From the NCBI GenBank assembly GCA_928721565.1, contig OV788638.1, forward strand, positions 310,001 through 374,000: a stretch of 64,000 bases of DNA. The letters run 5' to 3'. This DNA is from an uncultured Clostridia bacterium (GTDB lineage Bacteria > Bacillota > Clostridia > TANB77 > CAG-508). Of this stretch, positions 9,250 through 17,279 are shown piece after piece. Below the pieces are notes generated by a model. It had not been told where the DNA came from and did not search any database. It saw only the letters and a program-made list of their open reading frames with translations. The position numbers and the translations under genes are program-made. The first letter of the stretch is position 1. Every line of letters starts with the position of its first letter.

Positions 9250-10116
9250 TTAAGCTTCTCTTTTCCAATAAAATAAATATTGTTGTGCTATTCCTGCTAA
9301 ATTTCCAAATTTCTCATGTGCTAATTTTTCTATTTCTTTTTTATTTACTTTTGTTTCGTCTTCTTTTTTTATATATAGCTCATTCATAACACGTCTAACC
9401 CATACGTCTATTGGGAATACTTCAAATCTTTTTAATGTTGAAAATAGTAATATGCAATCTGCTACTTTTGGGCCAACTCCTGATAATGTTAGTAGTTGTT
9501 CTCTTACTTCTAATGTGTTTGGATTGTTTTTCATTTCTTCTAAATTAACTTTTTTATCTAATATCATGTGTACAGTCTCATATAATCTTATATCTCTAAA
9601 TCCTGTTCCTAGTTTTCTATAATCTTCTACTGTTACATCTTTTAATTCTTCTGGTGTTGGAAATGTATAATATTTTTCTCCATTCCATTCTATTTCTTGC
9701 CCATATGTTTTTGATAATCTTTCTATTATTCCTTTTATTCTTGGAATATTGTTATTTGCTGAAATTATATATGATATTATCATTTCCCATAAATCTTGAT
9801 TTAATATTCGTATTCCTTGCCCATATTCTATACTTGTTTTTACGTTTTCGTCTATTTGAGATAGTTTATTTTTTATTTCTTCATAGTTCCTTTTTAAGTC
9901 AAAATAATCTTCTACTATTTCTTTTATATCTCCATCACATATTCCTTTAAATGTTACTGTGTTTCCTTGTTTTTGAACATTCATTACATTTTTTCTAAAA
10001 ATTCCTGTATAGCTTCCATCTTCTTGTTTGTTCCATCTAAAGCATTGTCCACAATCAAATATGTCTGCTAGTTCAAATGATTTTAGGTTTTCTATTTTAT
10101 ATTGTTGTTCTTGCAT
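9250..10116 (-). CDS. ogg: 8-oxoguanine DNA glycosylase (OGG1-type, HhH-GPD)
   Basis: Bifunctional base-excision-repair glycosylase of the OGG1/AlkA fold, 288 residues. The N-terminal domain has GQCFRWN (23-29), characteristic of OGG-type enzymes. The helix-hairpin-helix reads LSGVGPKVADC, with the catalytic lysine K217 and the conserved aspartate D237 (FPIDVWVRR). The lysine marks it as a glycosylase/lyase rather than a monofunctional AlkA. It has its own promoter. Downstream, leuS has a separate promoter, so the two are linked only loosely. Confidence 0.9.
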   Translation of the reverse strand: MQEQQYKIENLKSFELADIFDCGQCFRWNKQEDGSYTGIFRKNVMNVQKQGNTVTFKGICDGDIKEIVEDYFDLKRNYEEIKNKLSQIDENVKTSIEYGQGIRILNQDLWEMIISYIISANNNIPRIKGIIERLSKTYGQEIEWNGEKYYTFPTPEELKDVTVEDYRKLGTGFRDIRLYETVHMILDKKVNLEEMKNNPNTLEVREQLLTLSGVGPKVADCILLFSTLKRFEVFPIDVWVRRVMNELYIKKEDETKVNKKEIEKLAHEKFGNLAGIAQQYLFYWKREA

Positions 10117-10138
10117 TTTTTCACCTCATATGTCTACT

Positions 10139-10167
10139 ATTTTACACTATTTTTTCTTTTTTTGCAA
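10139..10167 (-). promoter_or_regulatory. Sigma-A promoter of the glycosylase gene
   Basis: Minus-strand TTGCAA (10162-10167), 17 bases, TAAAAT (10139-10144), with an AGGTG ribosome site before the ATG at 10116. Confidence 0.6.
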
Positions 10168-10168
10168 T

Positions 10169-10205
10169 AAAACGGTCGAAAAGGAAATTCCTTTTGACCG
10201 TTTTT
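10169..10205 (-). terminator. Strong terminator of the Lon-like protease gene
   Basis: A 17-bp stem with a single bulged base (AAACGGTC-G-AAAAGGAA arm on the plus strand), flanked by T-rich sequence on both strands. It lies just after the stop at 10212. Confidence 0.85.
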
Positions 10206-10211
10206 AATCAT

Positions 10212-12602
10212 TTATTTTTCACATACTTTTGCATATTTTCTTAGTTTCTCATAAACTAATCTATTTATTGTTCCAGCAGGAAAATTTCCCTCTTTATCTT
10301 TCTTTCCTGCAGGTACTCCTGTTAATACTTCTATTCCTTCTTCAATTGTAGAAACAGCATAAATATGGAATTGTTTATTCTTTACAGCATCTACTACTTC
10401 ATCAGAAAGTTGTAGATTATTAATATTTTGTACAGGTATCATAACCCCATGTGAACCATCCAGACCTCTCATTTTGCATATTTGGAAAAATCCTTCTATT
10501 TTTTCGTTTACTCCACCTATTGGTTGTATTTGTCCTTTTTGATTTACTGATCCAGTTACTGCTATTGATTGTTTGATAGGTATTCCTGAAAGGCTTGAAA
10601 GTAATCCATATAATTCTGTACTTGACGCACTATCTCCATCAACTCCATTGTATAATTGTTCAAAACATATACTTGCTGTTAAACATAGTGGTATATCTTG
10701 TGCAAATAATTCTCCTAAATACCCTGAAAGAATATATACACCTTTACTATGTGTTGAACCTGACATTTCTACTTCTCTTTCTATATTTACTATTCCTTCT
10801 TTTCCTGTATAAGTATTTACAGTAATTTTAGCTGGCTTCCCAAATGTATAATCTCCTATTGTCATTACTGTTAATCCATTTAGTTCTCCCACTAAAGATC
10901 CTTTAGTATTTATTAATAATGTATTTTCTTTTATCATTTCTATATATTTAGCATCATATTTTTTTATTCTGTCCACTCTTTCATCCAAAGCCTTATCTAC
11001 ATATTCTTCTGTTACTATTTTGCTTTTTGAAAGCTTTGCCCAAGTACATGCTTCACCTACTACTTGTGCTATGTCTGTAAATCTAGTTGATAATTTTCCC
11101 TTTTCTCCAGCCAATCTTGATGCATATTCTACAATTCTTGCCATAGCAGATTTATCTAATGGCAACAGTCCTTCTTGCTCACAAAATGTATGAACAAATC
11201 TTGCTAATTTATTAGCATTTTCTTCATTTATTGGTGCAGTTTCTTCAAATTCAACCTTTATTTTAAATAGTTTTCTAAAATCTGCATCCATTGATAATAA
11301 TGTATGATAAATATTAGAATTTCCTATAAGTATAACTTTTAAATCAAGTGGAATTGGTTCTGGTTTTAATGAAATCATTGCCATTGAAGTTCTTTGTTCC
11401 ATTGCATTATCTATACTCAATTCTTTCACTCTTAAAACTCTTTTTAATTCCTCATAGCATGCTGGATTTGCTAATAGATCTTTAGCTTGAAATATTATAT
11501 ATCCACCATTTGCTTCTTGCATTAATCCAGGTTTTAGCATTGTAAAATCTGTTTTTAAAGCCCCATAATAATTTTCGTATTCCAATTTTCCAAATAAATT
11601 TTGATAAGAATAATTTGAATCCATTACTACTGGGCAACCTTCCCTACCACTATTGTCTATAAATAGGTTTACTCTATAATTTAAACATGGGTCTTGTCTT
11701 TTTGGCATTTGTGGTACTGGCTGCACTTGGCTATTATTTTGATTTTTATCTTCCTCTAAAAAGTAAGATACATTTTTTAGTACATCTTGTTTTACATCAT
11801 TCAAAAATTGATTAATCTTTTTATTTCTTTTATATTTTGATTTTATATAATTAATGTGTGCATTTACTGTTAATAATGCTATATTGGATTGCCATTCTGA
11901 TACTTTTTTGTCTGATTGTCTTTCTATTTGTTTTATTTCACTTATTGCTTCCATTATTTGTTGTTGTACTATTACTGATTTTTCTTCATATGTTCTTTTT
12001 ATCTCTTCATCTAATTTATCAAATTCCTCTTCTTGTATTACTTTTCCTTCAACTACTGGCATCATGTATATTCCATTTTGTGCTGATTTTACTTGAAATC
12101 CATGTTTTTGAGAATTTTCATTTAACTTGGTTAAAACTATTTCTCTTTTCTCTTCAAATTCTTTCTTTATTAATGCCTTTTCTTTTTCAAAATCATCTGC
12201 ATTAAATGTTTTCTTTATGTCTTTTTTTACTTCTTTTATAAATCCTTCCATATTTTCTTGGAATTCTTTTCCCTGTCCTGCAGGAAGTGATACAGCTATT
12301 GGTTCATTTGGATTCTTAAAATTATATATATAACACCAATCATTTGGAACTTTTTTCTTAGGAGCAATACTATCTAAATAATTTTTCGTATACATTGTTT
12401 TGCCTACCCCACTTGGTCCTTCTAGATATAAGTTGTATCCTTTTATATTTACATTAATACCAAATTCTAAAGCTTTTATTCCTCTTTCTTGTCCTATTCC
12501 GTCATTTATCGGTTCTAACTCTTTTGTTGTTTCGAATTTAAACATGTTTTGATCACATATCATTTTTAAGTCTCTATAACTTAATTCATTTTTTTCTTTC
12601 AT
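10212..12602 (-). CDS. Lon-family ATP-dependent protease (AAA_32 / LonB-like)
   Basis: A 796-residue protease of the Lon-like group with an internal AAA module rather than classical LonA. Walker A is GPSGVGKT (62-69). A long coiled or charged insert covers about 120-290, and the AAA second half has LLANPACYEELKRVLR near 385. The C-terminal S16 protease domain has the Ser-Lys dyad: S658 in GVDGDSASS and K701 in GGVNEKIEGFF. Soluble, since no membrane segment is visible, which argues against archaeal-type membrane LonB. It would degrade damaged or regulatory proteins. An excellent GGAGGAAG site precedes the ATG, and it is a single-gene unit with its own promoter and terminator. Confidence 0.88.
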   Translation of the reverse strand: MKEKNELSYRDLKMICDQNMFKFETTKELEPINDGIGQERGIKALEFGINVNIKGYNLYLEGPSGVGKTMYTKNYLDSIAPKKKVPNDWCYIYNFKNPNEPIAVSLPAGQGKEFQENMEGFIKEVKKDIKKTFNADDFEKEKALIKKEFEEKREIVLTKLNENSQKHGFQVKSAQNGIYMMPVVEGKVIQEEEFDKLDEEIKRTYEEKSVIVQQQIMEAISEIKQIERQSDKKVSEWQSNIALLTVNAHINYIKSKYKRNKKINQFLNDVKQDVLKNVSYFLEEDKNQNNSQVQPVPQMPKRQDPCLNYRVNLFIDNSGREGCPVVMDSNYSYQNLFGKLEYENYYGALKTDFTMLKPGLMQEANGGYIIFQAKDLLANPACYEELKRVLRVKELSIDNAMEQRTSMAMISLKPEPIPLDLKVILIGNSNIYHTLLSMDADFRKLFKIKVEFEETAPINEENANKLARFVHTFCEQEGLLPLDKSAMARIVEYASRLAGEKGKLSTRFTDIAQVVGEACTWAKLSKSKIVTEEYVDKALDERVDRIKKYDAKYIEMIKENTLLINTKGSLVGELNGLTVMTIGDYTFGKPAKITVNTYTGKEGIVNIEREVEMSGSTHSKGVYILSGYLGELFAQDIPLCLTASICFEQLYNGVDGDSASSTELYGLLSSLSGIPIKQSIAVTGSVNQKGQIQPIGGVNEKIEGFFQICKMRGLDGSHGVMIPVQNINNLQLSDEVVDAVKNKQFHIYAVSTIEEGIEVLTGVPAGKKDKEGNFPAGTINRLVYEKLRKYAKVCEK

Positions 12603-12649
12603 TTTCTTCCTCCGTATACATTTTTATTTTGTCCCACTTTATCTATTTT

Positions 12650-12678
12650 ATTTTATATTAGTTGTTCTTTTTTGTAAA
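12650..12678 (-). promoter_or_regulatory. Sigma-A promoter of the Lon-like protease gene
   Basis: Minus-strand TTTACA (12673-12678), 17 bases, TAAAAT (12650-12655). No CtsR or CIRCE-like site was seen. Confidence 0.6.
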
Positions 12679-12751
12679 GGTATTTTTCACATTTTTTTGT
12701 TGAAAATTTTCCCTTTTAGTCTTAATTTTTTCCCTGAATTTTCCATCAATT

Positions 12752-12780
12752 TTGACTTTTTATTATAAATGTGCTAAAAT
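12752..12780 (+). promoter_or_regulatory. Sigma-A promoter for the 12838 gene
   Basis: TTGACT (12752-12757), 17 bases, TAAAAT (12775-12780). Confidence 0.7.
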
Positions 12781-12837
12781 ATATTATGTAGTAACTTATT
12801 AATTTTGTTTCAGGCGTAATGCCAGGAGGAAAGACCA

Positions 12838-13098
12838 ATGTCAAAAGAAATTTTAAAAAAGGACAAAAAGAACTTTTTGATTATCGAAAGTGGATCTGAT
12901 GTCATCTTTATAGCTAATGACGACGATTCTAATATCAAAGCCCAAACGCTTTGTATAGAAGCAATGAGTCATCTTAACTTAGAAAGAACTGGCACATTTA
13001 AAAAGCTATCAATAGATGGCAAAAGCTATACAGCTTTAGGCTATAAAGTACCCTCCACAAAAGATAATCCTATAGATTTTATTAAGTCCATTTTCTAA
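12838..13098 (+). CDS. Small conserved-looking protein of unknown function (86 aa)
   Basis: I do not recognise the family. An 86-residue soluble protein with mixed alpha/beta propensity: strands NFLIIESGSDVIFIAND near 12-28, a helix IKAQTLCIEAMSHLNL (33-48), then FKKLSIDGKSYTALGYKVP. It has AGGAGG seven bases from the ATG. A short hairpin (GGC-GTAAT-GCC) sits immediately before that site, as in the leader of the 3209 gene. It is a one-gene unit between divergent and convergent minus-strand genes, with its own promoter and a very strong terminator. Confidence 0.75.
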   Translation: MSKEILKKDKKNFLIIESGSDVIFIANDDDSNIKAQTLCIEAMSHLNLERTGTFKKLSIDGKSYTALGYKVPSTKDNPIDFIKSIF

Positions 13099-13107
13099 AA
13101 ATTTCAA

Positions 13108-13140
13108 AAGGAGATGTCCAATGGACATCTCCTTCATTTT
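13108..13140 (+). terminator. Bidirectional terminator between the 12838 gene and rplS
   Basis: Perfect 12-bp stem AAGGAGATGTCC / GGACATCTCCTT with a 3-base loop, T-rich on both sides. It ends the plus-strand gene and the convergent rplS operon. Confidence 0.9.
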
Positions 13141-13142
13141 TA

Positions 13143-13595
13143 TTATTCAGCTGTTTCTTCTGTTTTTGTTTCTTCAGCTACTGCTTCAACTTCTTTAGCA
13201 GGTTCTTCTTTAACTTCTTCTTTGATTGTTATCATTTTGTTTTCAATTCTAGCTCCAACCATTTCTTTAGTCTTAGAAGCTTTACCTGTTCTTTCTCTTA
13301 AATAGTAAAGTTTAGCTCTTCTAGCTTTACCAACTCTAACTACTTCTACTTTTTCTACTAATGGTGAATGGATTAAGAATGTTTTTTCAACACCTACACC
13401 GTAAGAGATTTTTCTTACTGTAAATGTTTCGTTAAGTCCTCCACCTTGTTTTTTAATTACAATTCCTTCAAATACTTGGATTCTTTCTTTGTTTCCTTCT
13501 TTAATTCTAACATGAACTCTAACTGTATTTCCAACTTTAATTTCTGGAATAGCATTTTTTAATTGTTCATATTCAATTGCTTTTATGACATCCAT
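13143..13595 (-). CDS. rplS: 50S ribosomal protein L19
   Basis: L19 lies at the interface of the 30S and 50S subunits. Residues 1-115 match the family (GNTVRVHVRIKEGNKERIQ; KISYGVGVEKTF; RRAKLYYLRERTGKA). At 150 residues it is about 35 longer than usual. The extra tail is acidic and low-complexity (KEEVKEEPAKEVEAVAEE...), predicted to be disordered. It is the last gene of the operon, seven bases after trmD, and ends at the bidirectional terminator. Confidence 0.96.
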   Translation of the reverse strand: MDVIKAIEYEQLKNAIPEIKVGNTVRVHVRIKEGNKERIQVFEGIVIKKQGGGLNETFTVRKISYGVGVEKTFLIHSPLVEKVEVVRVGKARRAKLYYLRERTGKASKTKEMVGARIENKMITIKEEVKEEPAKEVEAVAEETKTEETAE

Positions 13596-13601
13596 CGTAT
13601 T

Positions 13602-14321
13602 TTACCTCCTTCTTTCTATATTTTCTATAATTTTTCTGTCTTCGTCTGACAATTTTACATTTTCTAAAAGTTCTGGTCTTTTTAGATATGTATTTTTTAA
13701 AGCTTCACATCTTCTCCATTTATTTATATTTTCGTGATGACCTGAAAGTAAAACTTCTGGTACTTTAACTCCATCAAAAATTTCTGGTCTTGTATATTGA
13801 GGATATTCAAGTATTCCTTGTGCAAACGATTCTTCTGATATTGAATCTTTGCTTAATACTCCATCTACATATCTACTTACACTATCTATTAACACCATTG
13901 CTGGAATTTCTCCACCTGTTAATACATAATCTCCTATAGATATTTCCTCATCTACAATCTTGTCAATTACCCTTTGGTCTATACCTTCATAATGTCCACA
14001 AAGGATTACAAGATGTTCTTCTTTGCTTAATTGCTCTACCTTTTTTTGATTTAATACTTTTCCTTGTGGTGACATGTATATTACTTTGGCATTTGAATCT
14101 TTTATTGATTCATATGCATCATTAACTACATCTGCTTGCATTACCATGCCAGCTCCACCACCATATGGAGTATCATCAACTTTTTTATGTTTATTTTTTG
14201 AAAAATCTCTAATATTTATTAAGTTTATATCTATTAGATTTTTTTCTTTTGCTCTTCCTATTATGCTTTGCTTTACTGGCTCAAACATTTCTGGAAAGAG
14301 TGTTAACACATCAAATTTCAT
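13602..14321 (-). CDS. trmD: tRNA (guanine-N1)-methyltransferase
   Basis: TrmD methylates G37 next to the anticodon, which prevents frameshifting. A SPOUT enzyme of 239 residues with the trefoil-knot AdoMet motifs LCGHYEGIDQRV and SIGDYVLTGGEIPAMVLID. The N-terminus MKFDVLTLFPEMF is typical. It is located between rimM (12 bases) and rplS (7 bases). Confidence 0.96.
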   Translation of the reverse strand: MKFDVLTLFPEMFEPVKQSIIGRAKEKNLIDINLINIRDFSKNKHKKVDDTPYGGGAGMVMQADVVNDAYESIKDSNAKVIYMSPQGKVLNQKKVEQLSKEEHLVILCGHYEGIDQRVIDKIVDEEISIGDYVLTGGEIPAMVLIDSVSRYVDGVLSKDSISEESFAQGILEYPQYTRPEIFDGVKVPEVLLSGHHENINKWRRCEALKNTYLKRPELLENVKLSDEDRKIIENIERRR

Positions 14322-14333
14322 AGTTCCTCCATT

Positions 14334-14837
14334 TTAAATCAATCCTGGTATAAGATGAACTATAATTCTATCATCTAATTTGACCTCTTTTATTACCTCA
14401 TCAATTCCTGGTAACAAAACTTGTTTCCCTAATTCATCTTTTACTACATATATGTCTTTACTTCCAGTATTATAGATATCATCAACTTTTCCTAGTAATT
14501 TTCCATCATCAGTGTATACTTCTAATCCAATTAAATCAGCTATAAAATATGTACCTTCTTCTAAAGGTATTGCATCTTCTCTATCAATTTCGAGATATGC
14601 ATTTTTTAATTTTTCAACTTCTTCTGGATTGTTTATACCTTCTAATTTTAGTAATACCATGTTTTTATGATATCTTACAGATTCCACTTTATATAGAGTT
14701 TCTGTTTTTTTGGTTTTGACATATACTTTTTTTAAATCGTCAAATCTTGTTATATCATCTGTAAAAGGAACTACTTTTGCTTCTCCTTTTATTCCAAATG
14801 TATTTACAATTTGACCTATTTCAAATCTTTTTTGCAT
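14334..14837 (-). CDS. rimM: 16S rRNA processing protein RimM
   Basis: RimM assists maturation of the 30S head by binding S19. 167 residues: N-terminal barrel (IGQIVNTFGIKGEAKVVPFTDD) and C-terminal PRC barrel (YFIADLIGLEVYTDDGKLLG; VLLPGIDEVIKEV). It lies in the conserved order KH protein - rimM - trmD - rplS. Confidence 0.94.
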   Translation of the reverse strand: MQKRFEIGQIVNTFGIKGEAKVVPFTDDITRFDDLKKVYVKTKKTETLYKVESVRYHKNMVLLKLEGINNPEEVEKLKNAYLEIDREDAIPLEEGTYFIADLIGLEVYTDDGKLLGKVDDIYNTGSKDIYVVKDELGKQVLLPGIDEVIKEVKLDDRIIVHLIPGLI

Positions 14838-14852
14838 GTTTGTACCATTCCT

Positions 14853-15083
14853 TTATCCAATAAATTCAACAGTTATTTTTTTATCTTTTCTATTTGCAAC
14901 TGCTTTCATTACTGTTCTAATAGATTGTGCAATTTTGCCTTGTCTTCCGATTATTTTTCCCATATCTCCATCAGCAACTTTTACTTCGAAGATTATGTTT
15001 TTTTCACCTTCAACTTCTTTGATTTCTACTGAATCTTGGTCGTCTACTAAGTTTTTTATAATTGTTTCTAATACTTCTTTCAC
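14853..15083 (-). CDS. khpA: KH-domain RNA-binding protein (KhpA / YlqC)
   Basis: A 76-residue single KH domain with the GxxG loop in MGKIIGRQGKIAQSIRTVM. In Firmicutes KhpA pairs with KhpB (Jag) and binds many RNAs, affecting cell growth and division. AAGGAGAT precedes the ATG. The gene is in its standard place between rpsP and rimM. Confidence 0.93.
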   Translation of the reverse strand: MKEVLETIIKNLVDDQDSVEIKEVEGEKNIIFEVKVADGDMGKIIGRQGKIAQSIRTVMKAVANRKDKKITVEFIG

Positions 15084-15124
15084 AGGATATCTCCTTTCTG
15101 AGTATTCTCTTAGCTAAACTTTGC

Positions 15125-15145
15125 CGAAACAAGATAGCTATTATT
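15125..15145 (-). repeat. Copy of a short dispersed element (shared with 37749-37769)
   Basis: Plus-strand 15125-15145 matches CGAARCAAGATRGCTATTAT plus one T, differing from the copy in the pflB-pflA inverted repeat at only two positions. Here it follows TAGCTA at about 15112, which can pair with the TAGCTA inside the element. It lies between two cotranscribed genes. Confidence 0.5.
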
Positions 15146-15152
15146 AAGAAAA

Positions 15153-15383
15153 TTAAGCGTTTTTGATTAATGCTTTTACTGTGTCTGTTGGTTGTGCACC
15201 ATTTTTAATCCATTGTTCTAATTTTTCTTTATCTACAACTATTGTAGATGGTTTTGTCATTGGATCATATGTTCCAATTTGTTCTATGATTTTTCCATCT
15301 CTTGGAGATGTTGAATCAGCTACTACTATGTGATAGAAAGGAGCTTTTTTCTTTCCTTGTCTTTGTAATCTTATTTTTACCAT
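15153..15383 (-). CDS. rpsP: 30S ribosomal protein S16
   Basis: S16 of 76 residues starting MVKIRLQRQGKKKAPFYHIV. The frame runs six codons further upstream, but AGGAGGTG lies seven bases before the ATG at 15383, and MVKIRLQR is the universal start. It follows ffh in the operon. The 69-base gap to the KH gene holds a short element also found near pflB (see 15125-15145). Confidence 0.95.
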   Translation of the reverse strand: MVKIRLQRQGKKKAPFYHIVVADSTSPRDGKIIEQIGTYDPMTKPSTIVVDKEKLEQWIKNGAQPTDTVKALIKNA

Positions 15384-15447
15384 TATTTTCACCTCCTGCA
15401 TTAGAATTTATATATAAATTTAATAATTTAATAACTATTTAATATTT

Positions 15448-16809
15448 TTAGATTTTGAAGTTTTTCAAATCTTTTGGATCCATATTTTCAATATTTTTCA
15501 TCATTTTTCTCATGCCACCTTTATTTGATTTCATTTGCTTCATCATTTTTTGTGTCATTTCAAATGATTTTATGAATTTGTTAACATCTTGGACAGTTGT
15601 TCCACTACCTTTTGCAATCCTTAATCTACGACTTCCATTTAACAATTTTGTATTTCTTTTTTCTTGTTTTGTCATTGAACAAATCATTGCTTCGATTTTG
15701 TCAAATTCTTTGTCATCAATATTTAAGTCTTTAACTTTATTCATTCCAGGTAACATTTTTAATATTGATGAAAATGAACCCATTTTTTTTACTTGTCTAA
15801 TTTGTGCTAAATAATCATCTAAGTCTAATTCATTTTTTCTTAATTGTTTTTCTAATTTTTCTGCATCTTCTTGGCTTATTGTTTCTTCAGCTTTTTCTAT
15901 TATTGAAAGTACATCTCCCATTCCTAGTATTCTTGATGTCATTCTTTCTGGATTAAATACTTCAATATCACTTAATTTTTCACCTGTTGCTGCAAATTTT
16001 ATTGGCTTTCCCGTAACTTTTTTTACTGAAAGTGCTGCACCACCACGTGTGTCACCATCTAATTTTGTTAATACTACTCCGTCTATTCCAACTGTTTCGT
16101 TAAATGTTTGTGCTATATTAACTGCATCTTGACCTGTCATTGAATCGACTACTAATAGTATTTCGTGTGGCTTGATGTTTATTTTTAGATTTTTTAGTTC
16201 TTGCATTAGTTCGTCATCTATATGTAATCTACCTGCTGTGTCTATTATTACTACATCATTCAATTTTGACATTGCTACACTCATTGCTTGTCTACTTATT
16301 TGTACAACATCTTTTGAATTTTCATTGCTATATACAGGTATATTTAATTGTTTTCCTACAACTTCTAATTGTTTAATTGCTGCTGGTCTATATACATCAC
16401 ATGCAACTAACAATGGTTTTTTTCCTTGTTTTCTTAATAAATTTGCAAGTTTTCCTGCCGTTGTTGTTTTTCCTGAACCTTGTAGCCCAACTAACATGAT
16501 TACTGTTGGAGGATTTGGTGTAAAGTTAATTTTACTTTCAGTTCCTCCTAATAGTTCTATCATTTCGTCTTTTACTATTTTTATTACTTGTTGCCCAGGT
16601 GTTAGTGATTTCATTACATCTTGACCTAATGCTTTTTCTTGTATGCTATTAATGAATTCTTTTACAATTTTGTAATTTACATCTGCTTCAAGTAGTGCAA
16701 GTTTTACTTCTCTTAGCATTTCTTTTAAGTCTGATTCTGTTATTCTTGCTTTTCCTCTAAGTTTTCTTGTTATTTCTTGTAGTCTTGATGATAATCCTTC
16801 AAATGCCAT
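15448..16809 (-). CDS. ffh: Signal recognition particle protein Ffh
   Basis: SRP54 GTPase that binds signal sequences and SRP RNA and delivers nascent chains to FtsY. 453 residues: N domain (1-90), G domain with GLQGSGKTT (108-116), DTAGR near 190 and TKLDGDTRGG near 247, then the methionine-rich M domain (from about 300: KMLPGMNKVK, MTQKMMKQMKSNKGGMRKMM). Length is normal. It lies 21 bases after ylxM. Confidence 0.97.
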   Translation of the reverse strand: MAFEGLSSRLQEITRKLRGKARITESDLKEMLREVKLALLEADVNYKIVKEFINSIQEKALGQDVMKSLTPGQQVIKIVKDEMIELLGGTESKINFTPNPPTVIMLVGLQGSGKTTTAGKLANLLRKQGKKPLLVACDVYRPAAIKQLEVVGKQLNIPVYSNENSKDVVQISRQAMSVAMSKLNDVVIIDTAGRLHIDDELMQELKNLKINIKPHEILLVVDSMTGQDAVNIAQTFNETVGIDGVVLTKLDGDTRGGAALSVKKVTGKPIKFAATGEKLSDIEVFNPERMTSRILGMGDVLSIIEKAEETISQEDAEKLEKQLRKNELDLDDYLAQIRQVKKMGSFSSILKMLPGMNKVKDLNIDDKEFDKIEAMICSMTKQEKRNTKLLNGSRRLRIAKGSGTTVQDVNKFIKSFEMTQKMMKQMKSNKGGMRKMMKNIENMDPKDLKNFKI

Positions 16810-16830
16810 AATACCATTCCTTTCTTTTGT

Positions 16831-17178
16831 TTATACTAAACAATTCAATTCTTTTTTTACTTCTTCTAATATATTTGTAACTTTTTGATCTGATGAGTCT
16901 TTTTGTATTTTGTTTAAGTTTACTAATATATGCTGTACTAGCTTTTCTTGATTAATTGTCTTTTTCATAAACAATAGCTTTTCTTCGTATTCGAAAAGTT
17001 TTTTCTCTCCTTTCTTGATGATGTCTCTTACTCCTTGTCTTGTTATTTCTTCATTTTCAGCAATTTCTGATAATGATAAGTCTTCATTGTAGTAGTAGTC
17101 TATTACTCTATATTGTTTTTCTGTTAATAGTTTTCCGTAGATTTGCAATAACATGCTTACTTCTACTTTTTTTTCCAT
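16831..17178 (-). CDS. ylxM: YlxM-type helix-turn-helix protein
   Basis: A small protein (115 residues) with a sigma-70 region-4-like helix-turn-helix (TEKQYRVIDYYYNEDLSLSEIAENEEITRQGVRDIIKKG, here split as TEKQYRVIDYYYNEDL and SLSEIAENEEITRQGVRDII). It is almost always encoded next to ffh and is thought to modulate SRP function. The frame opens at 17208, but MEKKVEVSMLLQIYGKLLT at 17178 fits the family and follows GAAGG. It is the first gene of the seven-gene operon down to rplS. Confidence 0.88.
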   Translation of the reverse strand: MEKKVEVSMLLQIYGKLLTEKQYRVIDYYYNEDLSLSEIAENEEITRQGVRDIIKKGEKKLFEYEEKLLFMKKTINQEKLVQHILVNLNKIQKDSSDQKVTNILEEVKKELNCLV

Positions 17179-17224
17179 ACTACTACCTTCTTCCTTAAGT
17201 GATTGCATTTCCTTTTTACATAAT

Positions 17225-17260
17225 AAAAAGGTGTAATGCTAATATACTTTACACCTTTTT
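17225..17260 (-). terminator. Terminator of the 17280-19766 gene
   Basis: 12-bp stem AAAAAGGTGTAA / TTACACCTTTTT with a 12-base loop, T-rich exit. It overlaps the -10 of the next operon's promoter. Confidence 0.8.
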
Positions 17261-17274
17261 TGCCTATTTGTCAA
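17246..17274 (-). promoter_or_regulatory. Promoter of the ylxM-ffh-rplS operon, embedded in a terminator
   Basis: Minus-strand TTGACA (17269-17274), 17 bases, TAAAGT (17246-17251). The -10 and start region fall inside the upstream gene's terminator stem. Confidence 0.6.
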
Positions 17275-17279
17275 GTGTT

